8,354 nt of DNA from Fidelibacterota bacterium. Lineage in GTDB: Bacteria; Fidelibacterota; UBA2242; JAFGTP01. The stretch covers positions 1 through 8,354 of the forward strand of contig JAOZSG010000148.1 of the NCBI GenBank assembly GCA_029939785.1, in the 5' to 3' direction. The notes below the pieces were generated by a model. It ran no database searches. It was not told where the DNA came from and saw only the letters and a list, made by a program, of their open reading frames with translations. This document shows, one piece after another, positions 1 through 6,570 of the stretch (position 1 is the first letter of the stretch; the number at the start of each line of letters is the position of its first letter). The position numbers were made by a program, and so were the translations under genes.

Positions 1-482
1 GAAAATATCATCATGGCTGGTGGACGTTGATCCATAAATTGTAATCCAAAGGCAAAAAGCAATCCGACACCACCAAGAATTCGATACATTGGCGATTTAA
101 TATTTCTTGGTTTTCCTGTATAATCACTAATCAACCAAGGAGCAATAAGGATTATCGGAAATACTGTTGATAATCCTGCACCTGTAATTCCTAAAATTAA
201 AATAAAAGCGGCAGTCTTACCACCAATAGGTTCAAATAGTTGTATCAGTTCAACAGTGTCCGTCAATTTTAATTCCATTACGTGTAATGTACCGGCTCCA
301 ACAGCCATTATTACTCCACTAAGCAAAAGCATCATTGAAGCAGATACAAAAGCATCTTTTTTTTCTTTTTGTAAATCATTAATTGTCCAGCCTTTTTCTG
401 CTACTACAGTACTACGCATTATAAAAACTGCTGCGGAACAGGTCGTACCAACCATAGCAGCAATCAATTGTAAAGCACCTGG
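1..482 (-). pseudogene. Nramp-superfamily transporter, distal part in shifted frame, 3' end outside window
   Basis: Reading the minus strand from 482 downward (first codon CCA) gives about 160 uninterrupted codons to the window edge. They continue the protein that starts at 1060. The segment opens with PGALQLIAAMVGTTCSAAVF, the equivalent of Nramp transmembrane helix 6, followed by a conserved-looking MRSTVVAEKGW. Three further hydrophobic segments follow: one around SASMMLLLSGVIMAVGAG, one around FILILGITGAGLSTVFPIIL, and a last one before the edge. The helix-6 MPH metal motif of classical Nramp proteins is replaced by GTT. This piece has no start codon or RBS of its own, so it is not an independent gene. 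It joins the upstream frame if one base is restored near 483-487. About 352 residues are visible in total; I expect some 50 more beyond the window from family length. Family assignment is firm; the substrate is unknown. Confidence 0.8.
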
Positions 483-1060
483 TTCATATTTGGAATTTTT
501 GGAACAAGTCCGGATATTAGTGTTGAAAAATCTGGTTTCACCATAAAAAATACAACAATAAAACTTAAAGCCATAAATATGACAAATACTATTAATATTT
601 TCTCAAAGAACTTATACTGACCATTCCATAAAAGTGCAAATAATGAAATCACAATAATCAATGTCAGCCAAAATGTGTCAACATGATAACCTTCACACAG
701 AAGTTTTATGCCTTCTTGTAATAGATCCGTTATTATTCCCATTATACCCATCAAGGCAAGTATTTCACCAACAACAAGTGCAACTAATATATATACTGCC
801 AGAATATTTCCATATTTTAGTTCTTTATTAATATTATTCAATGCTGTCTTTCCGGTTACGAGCGTAACCTGTCCATACGCAACCATTAAGATATATGTAA
901 AAATAACAGATAATATTAATGCCCAAAAAAGTGTCATTCCATATTCAGCACCGGACTTAGCCATGGTTGTCACACTTCCTGTACCAATATTATAGCCAAT
1001 CAAAAATATCCCCGGACCAACAGCAGCAAGAGATAACTTTATTTTATTTACTAAACTCAT
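464..1060 (-). CDS. Nramp-superfamily transporter, N-terminal part, interrupted by frameshift
   Basis: This is an integral membrane protein of the Nramp (divalent metal transporter) superfamily, with five predicted helices at about residues 10-33, 42-66, 84-108, 128-145 and 152-174. The start ATG at 1060 is preceded by AAGGATGG at 1071-1078. Helix 1 carries the family GPG (residues 15-17), but the metal-binding DPGN that normally follows is GTGS (residues 26-29). The protein therefore belongs to a divergent Nramp-like clade and may not carry Mn or Fe. Homology stops after residue 192 (IPNM); the last six residues (NQVLYN) are out of frame and end at TGA 464-466, while the true continuation is one frame over from 482. 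One missing base, for example in the AA at 483-484, explains this. Both halves look otherwise intact, so the cause is either a recent mutation or an assembly error. The gene lies 70 nt after the GH37 gene, a spacer with no clear terminator. Confidence 0.85.
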   Translation of the reverse strand: MSLVNKIKLSLAAVGPGIFLIGYNIGTGSVTTMAKSGAEYGMTLFWALILSVIFTYILMVAYGQVTLVTGKTALNNINKELKYGNILAVYILVALVVGEILALMGIMGIITDLLQEGIKLLCEGYHVDTFWLTLIIVISLFALLWNGQYKFFEKILIVFVIFMALSFIVVFFMVKPDFSTLISGLVPKIPNMNQVLYN

Positions 1061-1130
1061 ACTTATATTTCCATCCTTTTATGCCAGACGATAGATCGCT
1101 AGTTTTGATACATTTCTTTGGATTATATTT

Positions 1131-2561
1131 TTATTTATTTTCATTGATATAATCCAGACACCAAATATATACTGACGCACTCCAACTCAGAAATACTCCG
1201 GCAGGATATTCTGTGTCATTTATTTGACCACTTACAGCATCATACTTTTCATAAATAAATCCCTTTTTTCTTTCTCTAATTGTATTGTTTTTATGCGAAC
1301 GATATGTTTTGGGAATTGGGTCAAGATAGTTTTTTGTTACTAAGTCAAGATATTTTGAACTTATTCTAATTGCATCTTTATCAAAACCATAATTATTAAG
1401 GCCAATTATTGTAAGCAGTTGAATAGCTGACCAACCTGCAGGATAATCCCATTGATACAGTATATCCTGATTGGTATTTTCACAGGCAGTAATGCCATAA
1501 TCATACTCAAAAAGACTCAACTTTTCTCTTGTTCTTTCTGCCTGTTCCTGAGTCGCAAGACCAACAAAAAGTGGATACATACTTACAGCACTTCTTGCTG
1601 TATGAAAACGTTTATTTACAAAATCGTAATCCATAAAAAGACCTTCTTTCTCATTCCAGCAATATTTATTGATTAGATCTTTCCTTTGATTAGATATTTT
1701 TGTCCATTCAGGTTCATTCGTAAGATGTAATTCATCAACAATCCAGGCAAATATTTCTTCGTATTTATACAAATTACTATTTAAATCAATTGCAATAAAA
1801 TCAGCACATCGATGTTCAAAACGTGTTGTAAAATCCCATCCAGTTTCAGCCTCAGCAGCATAATGTCCGGCAATTTTTATTTTTTCTTCATCAGAAATGG
1901 AATCAGGGCTTAATAAAACAAGTTTGCGATTATAAATTTGATTGTATAATTCAAACAACACTTCTTTTGATGCATGATGATAAAAACGCTGTAAACCATT
2001 AACAGATGTATTATGATTTTCTATTGCATCCGGACTTGTATCTGTCCAGAAATGATATTCCTTTTTTAAGGCATAATATGCATTTTTTAACCATTCAGTA
2101 TCTTTGACATCCATGTTTTCATAAACATCCTGTACCATCATGGCTAAGTAAGGAGTTTGAGAACGGTTCATTCCCCAATTTTTATTAGCATTTGGAACAA
2201 AGCCCAATGTATCAACTTCCCACAGAAGATTATCTGTTCCATTTTTTGCAAATTCAGAAAGAGAATCAATTAATAACAATCCTTTATTCACAAAATATTG
2301 ATCCCAGTAAAAAAATGTCGGGTTATTACCTCCTAATCCCAAGTGTGTATAAGGTACTACCAGACCATTCCCTTTGATCCATGATCTTTTCACACTATCA
2401 ATTACTGATGTATGAAAATTTTTATGTATATACTTTTCAACATTATTCCAATCGCTTTTGTATTTTGGTTTGTAATCTTGTTGATATGTTTTGCCGCAAG
2501 ATGTTATTAAAATAAAAATGAGTAATATGAGTAAGCCGGTATTTTTTTTAAATAAATTCAT
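1131..2561 (-). CDS. GH37 (trehalase-family) glycoside hydrolase, lipoprotein
   Basis: A 476-residue protein of the (alpha/alpha)6-barrel GH37 family. Residues 1-22 form a lipoprotein signal: two lysines, a hydrophobic core, then lipobox I-T-S-C with Cys22. Gly follows Cys22, so nothing marks inner-membrane retention. Family motifs are visible: FYWDQYF (84-90), NRSQTP (132-137), ETGWDFTTRF (239-248) and QWDYPAGW (370-377). By alignment with E. coli trehalase (catalytic Asp312 and Glu496) the general acid is Asp243 and the base is Glu438 in EKYD. The protein is shorter than typical trehalases (about 550 residues). It seems to lack the PRPES segment (contacting the second glucose in trehalase) and the glycine-rich lid after EKYD, which reads VSGQINDTEY here. 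Fold and catalytic mechanism are well supported; trehalose as substrate is not. Another alpha-glucoside or alpha-linked oligosaccharide is equally possible. The start has a modest RBS (GGAAG, 2568-2572), directly preceded by an inverted repeat. It probably acts in the periplasm or on the outer membrane. Confidence 0.85.
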   Translation of the reverse strand: MNLFKKNTGLLILLIFILITSCGKTYQQDYKPKYKSDWNNVEKYIHKNFHTSVIDSVKRSWIKGNGLVVPYTHLGLGGNNPTFFYWDQYFVNKGLLLIDSLSEFAKNGTDNLLWEVDTLGFVPNANKNWGMNRSQTPYLAMMVQDVYENMDVKDTEWLKNAYYALKKEYHFWTDTSPDAIENHNTSVNGLQRFYHHASKEVLFELYNQIYNRKLVLLSPDSISDEEKIKIAGHYAAEAETGWDFTTRFEHRCADFIAIDLNSNLYKYEEIFAWIVDELHLTNEPEWTKISNQRKDLINKYCWNEKEGLFMDYDFVNKRFHTARSAVSMYPLFVGLATQEQAERTREKLSLFEYDYGITACENTNQDILYQWDYPAGWSAIQLLTIIGLNNYGFDKDAIRISSKYLDLVTKNYLDPIPKTYRSHKNNTIRERKKGFIYEKYDAVSGQINDTEYPAGVFLSWSASVYIWCLDYINENK

Positions 2562-2580
2562 TATTTTCTTCCAATTTTTT

Positions 2581-2641
2581 GGACAGGATTTACTGGATTG
2601 TTTTAAATTAATTTTATCCTGTTTATCCAGTTAATCCTGTC
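2581..2641. repeat. Imperfect inverted repeat A, GACAGGATT family
   Basis: The left arm is GACAGGATTTACTGGAT (2582-2598). The reverse complement of the right arm (2625-2641) matches it at 16 of 17 positions, around a 26-nt AT-rich loop, so RNA from this spacer can form a long stem-loop. Within the right arm a 9-nt unit recurs (ATCCTGTTT, ATCCAGTTA, ATCCTGTC). A diverged copy lies at 5192-5260. I recognise the GACAGGATTAACAGG type as a dispersed intergenic repeat of uncultured bacteria, from memory only. On the coding strand the element ends 19 nt before the GH37 start codon, leaving only the RBS between. No T-run follows the stem, so it does not look like a standard intrinsic terminator. Confidence 0.85.
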
Positions 2642-2666
2642 AATATTTTTTTCGTTTTTCCATATC

Positions 2667-2750
2667 CTAACATTGAAAATCCTGAGCAATAAGTGATAAG
2701 CATAAAAACATAATCGTTATCATACTGATAATGAATTTGAATCTATACAT
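2667..2750 (-). pseudogene. Signal-peptide-only ORF (27 codons), probable remnant of a secreted protein
   Basis: ATG at 2748-2750 opens a 27-residue reading frame ending at TAG 2667-2669. The peptide starts MYRFKF, has a hydrophobic core of about 14 residues, and ends SLIAQDFQC. This is a complete type I signal peptide with probable cleavage after IAQ, then only a few residues. A strong RBS (AAGGAGAT, 2757-2764) sits 8 nt upstream, better than that of the following GH37 gene, so translation is likely. The start lies 26 nt after the GH94 stop, as expected for the next gene of an operon. No homologous continuation appears in any frame before the inverted repeat at 2641. The simplest reading is that a gene for an exported protein stood here and its body was deleted, possibly together with repeat insertion. 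A genuine short secreted peptide or a leader peptide is less likely but possible. Confidence 0.6.
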
Positions 2751-2756
2751 TGAATT

Positions 2757-2764
2757 ATCTCCTT
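2757..2764 (-). promoter_or_regulatory. Strong ribosome-binding site of the signal-peptide ORF
   Basis: AAGGAGAT on the minus strand, with GGAG at 2759-2762 followed by 8 nt and then ATG. It resembles the sites before the GH94 gene (5177-5186) and the HAD gene (6282-6290). Its quality is the main reason for treating the 27-codon ORF as a real translation unit or a recent relic rather than chance. Confidence 0.7.
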
Positions 2765-2776
2765 TTTTAAAGAACT

Positions 2777-5173
2777 TTAAACTAATTCGCAAACAACCTT
2801 ATTTACTTCCTTTTTAAGTTTTGTTTCAGGAATAATATTACCTTCTATTTCTTCTCCATTCAAAATAATTTTAGAAACGCCTTTATTAACTTTATTTGGA
2901 TTTTTCACTTCAATATCAATTGTAAAACCACGGAATTTACGAGTTGCAGAAAAACCATCCCAATCTGTTGGGATACAAGGATCGAGCATTAATCCTTTAC
3001 GAACAGGTCTCATTCCAAGAATATATTGTAAACCTGTGTATTGAAACCATGTTGCAGATCCTGTTAACCATGGTAAGTGACATTCTCCAGGAGTTGGTGA
3101 ATACTTACTATTTGTACTTTGTCCATGAACAAAAGGTTCGATTTTTCGAATATCGCAACGATCATTATATTTTGAAGGCATAGTAGCAGAATAATATTTA
3201 TATGCTCTATCACCTTTGCCAATCATTGTGTTTGCAATAACAGTCCAGCCCTGAGAATGATTAAAAATACCGGCATTTTCTTTTTGTCCGGGATTCAATA
3301 CCATCGCTCGAATTTCATTGCTATTAGCATTATAATACGGAGGCATTAGAGCCATACATCCATATTCTGTAAATAAATGTTTATCAACAGCATCAAGAGC
3401 TTTTTCAGCTTGCTCAGGAGTTGCACCACCACTTATAACAGCCCAACTTTGTGGTGGACGAAAAATCATACCTTCTTTACATTCTGATGCACCTAATTTA
3501 TCTCCACGCTCTCTGAATGCACGAATAAACCATTCACCATCCCAACAATATTTTTGCAGGTTTGCATCAAGTTCATCACGTCTTTCCAATGACCACTTTG
3601 CCTCTTCCGTTTCACCTAATTCCTCAGCCATTTCTGCATATAATCCATAAGCCTGACGTACCTGAAATGCCAGCATAACAGTTTCACCTTTGAAACCTAA
3701 TCTGAATCCATCATCCCAATCAGCATGTAATCCACAAGGTAAACCATGAATTCCGGTATTATTCAGCGTAAATTCAAGAGCACGCTTTAAATGATCAAAA
3801 ACAGTATCTTCACCTTTATCAGAATATGGAACAATTTTTTTCAAAAAATCCCAATTTCCTGTTTCATTAATATATTCTTTTACAGCCGCAAATAACCAAA
3901 TACAATCATCTGACCGTTGTTCATTTTTTGGAGTTAAGGGCATTTTTCCGGGATAATGTGCATAAGGTTTCAATTCCGGCATTGCACCACCGAGTGACTC
4001 CTGTCCAGACATCATAAATTCTATTCTTTCTGCTACTTCATCAGGAATAGTATGCATAACTCCCATCATATCCTGGACAGTGTCCCGATATCCAAAACCA
4101 TCACGCTGATCTCCAGAATATTGAAATCCTGCTGAGCGAGACCAATAAAAATTAATCAACGCATCATATCCACCCCAAACATTTAACATATGATTAAGAT
4201 CTTCATCAGGAGTTTTTACTTTGACTACTTTAATTTTTTCATTCCAATATTGTTTTAATTTTGCAAGTTCTGCATCTGCAACTTTCGCATTGCCAAATTG
4301 TTTTAAAATCGGTTTGGCATCTCTGTCAACTTTTCCAACTCCCATAAGAACGATAATTTCTTTACTTTCACCCGGAGCTAATTTAATATTCATTTCCATT
4401 CCACCACACGCATTATCACCATAAGCCAAAGAATTTTTGCATCCTTCCTGAACGGCTCTTGGATTATGATAACTATTATATAATCCAATAAATCCTTCCC
4501 GATTTAAATCATAACCAATGATATCAGCACCAATTGCAGTCATCCATGCCCAACGTCCCTGATCACCATTTTTGAAATTTTCCGGATCTTCAGGATTTTG
4601 TTCCAGCGAAGTTGCAACAACAAAGTTATCTTCAAAACGAGATCTTGCACAATACGCAGAATACTGAATGTTTATTTGATCCTGAGCAACATTCCATTCA
4701 CTTGCGAATTCCACAAAAGTATATAGATTTAAATCTCTGGGTTTATTTCCTTCATTGGTGAGAGTTAATCTCCAATATTCAAATTTTTGATTTAAAGGAA
4801 TGAAATAATTACTTTCCATCCTAATATCAGAATATTTATTATTAAACTTAGCATATCCTGTTCCGAAACGACATTCCGATTTATACTTATCCAAAGGTTT
4901 TCCAACAGGTTGCCAGGTGGAACTCCAAAAATCGCCGGTTTCATTATCTTTTATATAAAAATATTTCCCCGCCTGATCCATTGGAATAGCATTAAAACAC
5001 ATTCTGGTAAAACGTCCTAAAAATGCAGTATGAATAAAAGAATATCCACCGGCATTATTACTAATTATACTTCCAAAATTTTTACTTCCTAAATAATTTG
5101 TCCATGATCTTGGAGTATCTGGTCTGGTAATTACATACTCTAAATTTGGATCATCAAAATAACCGTAATTCAT
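2777..5173 (-). CDS. GH94 glycoside phosphorylase, cellobiose phosphorylase-like
   Basis: A 798-residue cytoplasmic enzyme (no signal peptide) of family GH94. The family cleaves beta-glucosides with inorganic phosphate, inverting the linkage, and releases alpha-glucose-1-phosphate plus a shortened sugar. The length fits cellobiose or chitobiose phosphorylases rather than the longer cellodextrin or 1,2-oligoglucan enzymes. The N-terminal beta-sandwich begins with the cellobiose-phosphorylase-like YGYFDDPNLEYVITRPDTP (3-21). The catalytic (alpha/alpha)6 barrel holds GYRDTVQD (361-368), HADWDDG (483-489), GQKENAGIFNH (629-639), EPFVHGQ (679-685) and PWLTGSATW (701-709). By alignment with Cellvibrio gilvus cellobiose phosphorylase (Asp490), the general acid should be Asp488. 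The usual ADWND reads ADWDD here, and the segment between EPFV and WLTG differs from the cellobiose enzymes I remember, so acceptor specificity is open. The ATG at 5173 has an excellent RBS (AAAAGGAGAT, 5177-5186). The HAD gene is 110 nt upstream, with inverted repeat B between. Confidence 0.92.
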   Translation of the reverse strand: MNYGYFDDPNLEYVITRPDTPRSWTNYLGSKNFGSIISNNAGGYSFIHTAFLGRFTRMCFNAIPMDQAGKYFYIKDNETGDFWSSTWQPVGKPLDKYKSECRFGTGYAKFNNKYSDIRMESNYFIPLNQKFEYWRLTLTNEGNKPRDLNLYTFVEFASEWNVAQDQINIQYSAYCARSRFEDNFVVATSLEQNPEDPENFKNGDQGRWAWMTAIGADIIGYDLNREGFIGLYNSYHNPRAVQEGCKNSLAYGDNACGGMEMNIKLAPGESKEIIVLMGVGKVDRDAKPILKQFGNAKVADAELAKLKQYWNEKIKVVKVKTPDEDLNHMLNVWGGYDALINFYWSRSAGFQYSGDQRDGFGYRDTVQDMMGVMHTIPDEVAERIEFMMSGQESLGGAMPELKPYAHYPGKMPLTPKNEQRSDDCIWLFAAVKEYINETGNWDFLKKIVPYSDKGEDTVFDHLKRALEFTLNNTGIHGLPCGLHADWDDGFRLGFKGETVMLAFQVRQAYGLYAEMAEELGETEEAKWSLERRDELDANLQKYCWDGEWFIRAFRERGDKLGASECKEGMIFRPPQSWAVISGGATPEQAEKALDAVDKHLFTEYGCMALMPPYYNANSNEIRAMVLNPGQKENAGIFNHSQGWTVIANTMIGKGDRAYKYYSATMPSKYNDRCDIRKIEPFVHGQSTNSKYSPTPGECHLPWLTGSATWFQYTGLQYILGMRPVRKGLMLDPCIPTDWDGFSATRKFRGFTIDIEVKNPNKVNKGVSKIILNGEEIEGNIIPETKLKKEVNKVVCELV

Positions 5174-5176
5174 GTT

Positions 5177-5186
5177 ATCTCCTTTT
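5177..5186 (-). promoter_or_regulatory. Ribosome-binding site of the GH94 gene
   Basis: AAAAGGAGAT lies a few bases before ATG 5173 and fixes the start. It is confined between inverted repeat B, which begins at 5192, and the start codon. Any structure formed by the repeat RNA would therefore end right beside the ribosome-binding region. Confidence 0.8.
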
Positions 5187-5191
5187 CTTTT

Positions 5192-5260
5192 GGACAGGAT
5201 TAACAGAATTTACGGGATTATAATTATACAAGTATATCCAGTTTATCATGTTAATCTTGT
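5192..5260. repeat. Imperfect inverted repeat B, diverged copy of A
   Basis: The left arm (5194-5218, ACAGGATTAACAGAATTT...) and the reverse complement of the right arm (5236-5260) agree at 19 of 25 positions, with a 17-nt AT-rich loop. The 9-nt unit is again visible (ACAGGATTA, ACAGAATTT, ACGGGATTA). It has the same orientation as copy A and starts with the same GGACAGGATT, but is more decayed. It fills most of the 110-nt spacer between the HAD and GH94 genes and ends 18 nt before the GH94 start codon on the coding strand. Confidence 0.8.
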
Positions 5261-5283
5261 TTATTTTTCATATTATTATAAAA

Positions 5284-6273
5284 TTATTCCCTGGTAAACA
5301 TATCTAAAAAACCATCAACTTTATAATCAGTTACAATAATATTTGTCCCTAAATCAGTTTGAATTTTTCGCTGCATTAATTCTTTTTTTGGCAAACGACT
5401 AATAGTTACAGAGCCCATTTCAACACCTACTTTGATTTCAGTTCTTCCATCACCTACAATAAGTACTCGTTTTGGGTCCAAACCTTCTTCTTTGATAATA
5501 GCTTTAATCCAATCATCTTTGGGCATTTTTTTATCCCAGGTAGAACCTCTCATGCTTTCAATTAATTCACCCGGACCAACTTTAAATCCGCAAGCTTCTA
5601 CCTCTTCCAGCATTCCGCCCTCTTCATAGACAACTGCTCCTGTTACGAAATAATTTATGCAACCTAATGATTTTAAATATTCCATAAACTCAACAGAACC
5701 CGGAACTCTCCATTTTTCAGGATTGATTCTTGCATCTTCTGTATTTTTATCACGGCAGGCACCATTTAAAATATCTTCGTATAATTTAAAAAGTAGTGGT
5801 CCGACTTCTTTGATATATGCTTTAATTTCCGCAGGTTCTTCAATATCATCAAATATTTCTACACCATTACGCATCATATCTAAAATTTTAGCATTTGTGT
5901 CTAATACTTCTTTTGTCATAAAACTTTGTAATTTTTTGTTATATGATCCATTTTGAAATCCACGACGAATTCCATATTCCAATTGAGTCAGAGCAGAATA
6001 GCCACCGAACTCAACACAGGTTCTGTCCGTTTCCGGTAATTCTTCTTTACCTACTCTTTCAATTAATTTTTCTACATTTTCTTTTGAATCAAAACCATCT
6101 TCCAAACCTGAAGTCATTGCATAATGCATTGACAAACTCATAACAGGAGGCCAATCACGTATTAAACTATGTGTTCCGTCAATATCATGAATAACGTGAG
6201 TGAATTCACGCTTTCCAAAAGGTATTAACAATTCTACACCCTTACCAGCCTTTGATGAATCAATAAAAGCCAT
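5284..6273 (-). CDS. HAD-superfamily hydrolase with large helical cap, putative sugar-phosphate phosphatase or mutase
   Basis: A 329-residue soluble protein without signal peptide or membrane segment. HAD motif I is HVIHDIDGT, with nucleophile Asp30 and acid/base Asp32. Motif II is NYFVTGA, with Thr211. A lysine near 248-252 in the WDKKMPKDDW stretch can serve as motif III. Motif IV is VGDGRTE, with Asp275 and Glu279 replacing the more usual second Asp. About 178 residues lie between motifs I and II, a C1-type cap position, but far larger than the 65-70 residue cap of beta-phosphoglucomutase. The rest of the sequence matches no characterised subfamily I can name. Its place just before a GH94 phosphorylase suggests a substrate such as glucose-1-phosphate or a related sugar phosphate; this is inference from context only. 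The start is supported by AAAAGGAGA at 6282-6290, 8-9 nt ahead of ATG 6273. Confidence 0.8.
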   Translation of the reverse strand: MAFIDSSKAGKGVELLIPFGKREFTHVIHDIDGTHSLIRDWPPVMSLSMHYAMTSGLEDGFDSKENVEKLIERVGKEELPETDRTCVEFGGYSALTQLEYGIRRGFQNGSYNKKLQSFMTKEVLDTNAKILDMMRNGVEIFDDIEEPAEIKAYIKEVGPLLFKLYEDILNGACRDKNTEDARINPEKWRVPGSVEFMEYLKSLGCINYFVTGAVVYEEGGMLEEVEACGFKVGPGELIESMRGSTWDKKMPKDDWIKAIIKEEGLDPKRVLIVGDGRTEIKVGVEMGSVTISRLPKKELMQRKIQTDLGTNIIVTDYKVDGFLDMFTRE

Positions 6274-6490
6274 ATTTGTATTCTCCTTTTTTTATTTATT
6301 TTTTTAAAATTATTTCATATTGTTTCTATCTCAAAAATTTTCTTTATTTAAGATCAGTAATCCTTATAAGTTTCAAATAATGTGACCAACAAAGTTGAAA
6401 ATCATAGTTTTTTAAATTCCGTAACAGTATTTCGGATTTTGAATAAGAAAAATAAAATCTTTACATATTTTCTAAATTTCAACAGAATAG
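6274..6490. other. AT-rich spacer upstream of the HAD gene
   Basis: Together with the repeat at 6491-6570 this makes up the 273-nt gap between the esterase and HAD genes, the longest in the window. It is very AT-rich with long T runs (A runs on the coding strand), carries the HAD ribosome-binding site at its low-coordinate end, and shows no convincing ORF. TTGAAA occurs twice on the coding strand but without a good -10 box at 16-18 nt, and no Bacteroidota-type TAnnTTTG box was seen. It is the most likely place for an internal promoter, but I cannot point to one. Confidence 0.5.
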
Positions 6491-6570
6491 CCTCTGCGAT
6501 CTTTGCGGTCTCTGCTGTGCTGTGCGAAACATCGTGAAGCATAGCGTTAAAAAATACTTTTTGCGGTTTC
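6491..6570. repeat. Degenerate GCAGAG/ACCGCAAAG-type dispersed repeat
   Basis: On the coding strand the core reads GCAGAGACC, GCAAAGATC, GCAGAGGC: three 9-nt units between about 6491 and 6516. A separate ACCGCAAAAAG lies at 6557-6567, with the shared element CTTTGCGGT-like on the plus strand at 6501-6509 and 6558-6567. This resembles the widespread 'AACCGCAGAGACGCAGAG' intergenic repeats of many environmental bacteria (from memory). It is locally much richer in G+C than the rest of the spacer. The high-coordinate end overlaps the last codons and the TAA of the esterase gene. Confidence 0.65.

Noticed and set aside
464..500. Programmed -1 frameshift in the transporter
   Set aside because: No canonical X XXY YYZ slippery heptamer is in frame at the junction, and Nramp-type proteins are not known to use one.
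1085..1110. Short hairpin (CGAT..ATCG) between GH37 and the transporter as a terminator
   Set aside because: The stem is only 4-5 bp and no T-run follows on the coding strand.
256..1152. Plus-strand ORFs of 61-96 codons opposite the transporter
   Set aside because: They are antisense shadows of a clear membrane-protein gene and have no recognisable domain.
2715..2735. TTATCA/TGATAA palindrome inside the signal-peptide ORF as an operator
   Set aside because: It is a 6-bp AT-rich hairpin with a 3-nt loop inside coding sequence, expected by chance here.
2581..5260. The two inverted repeats as a CRISPR array
   Set aside because: There are only two diverged copies about 2.6 kb apart with a gene between, and no regular spacers.
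6300..6480. TTGAAA elements as -35 boxes of an internal promoter for the HAD gene
   Set aside because: No acceptable -10 hexamer lies at the right spacing, and such words are common in sequence this AT-rich.
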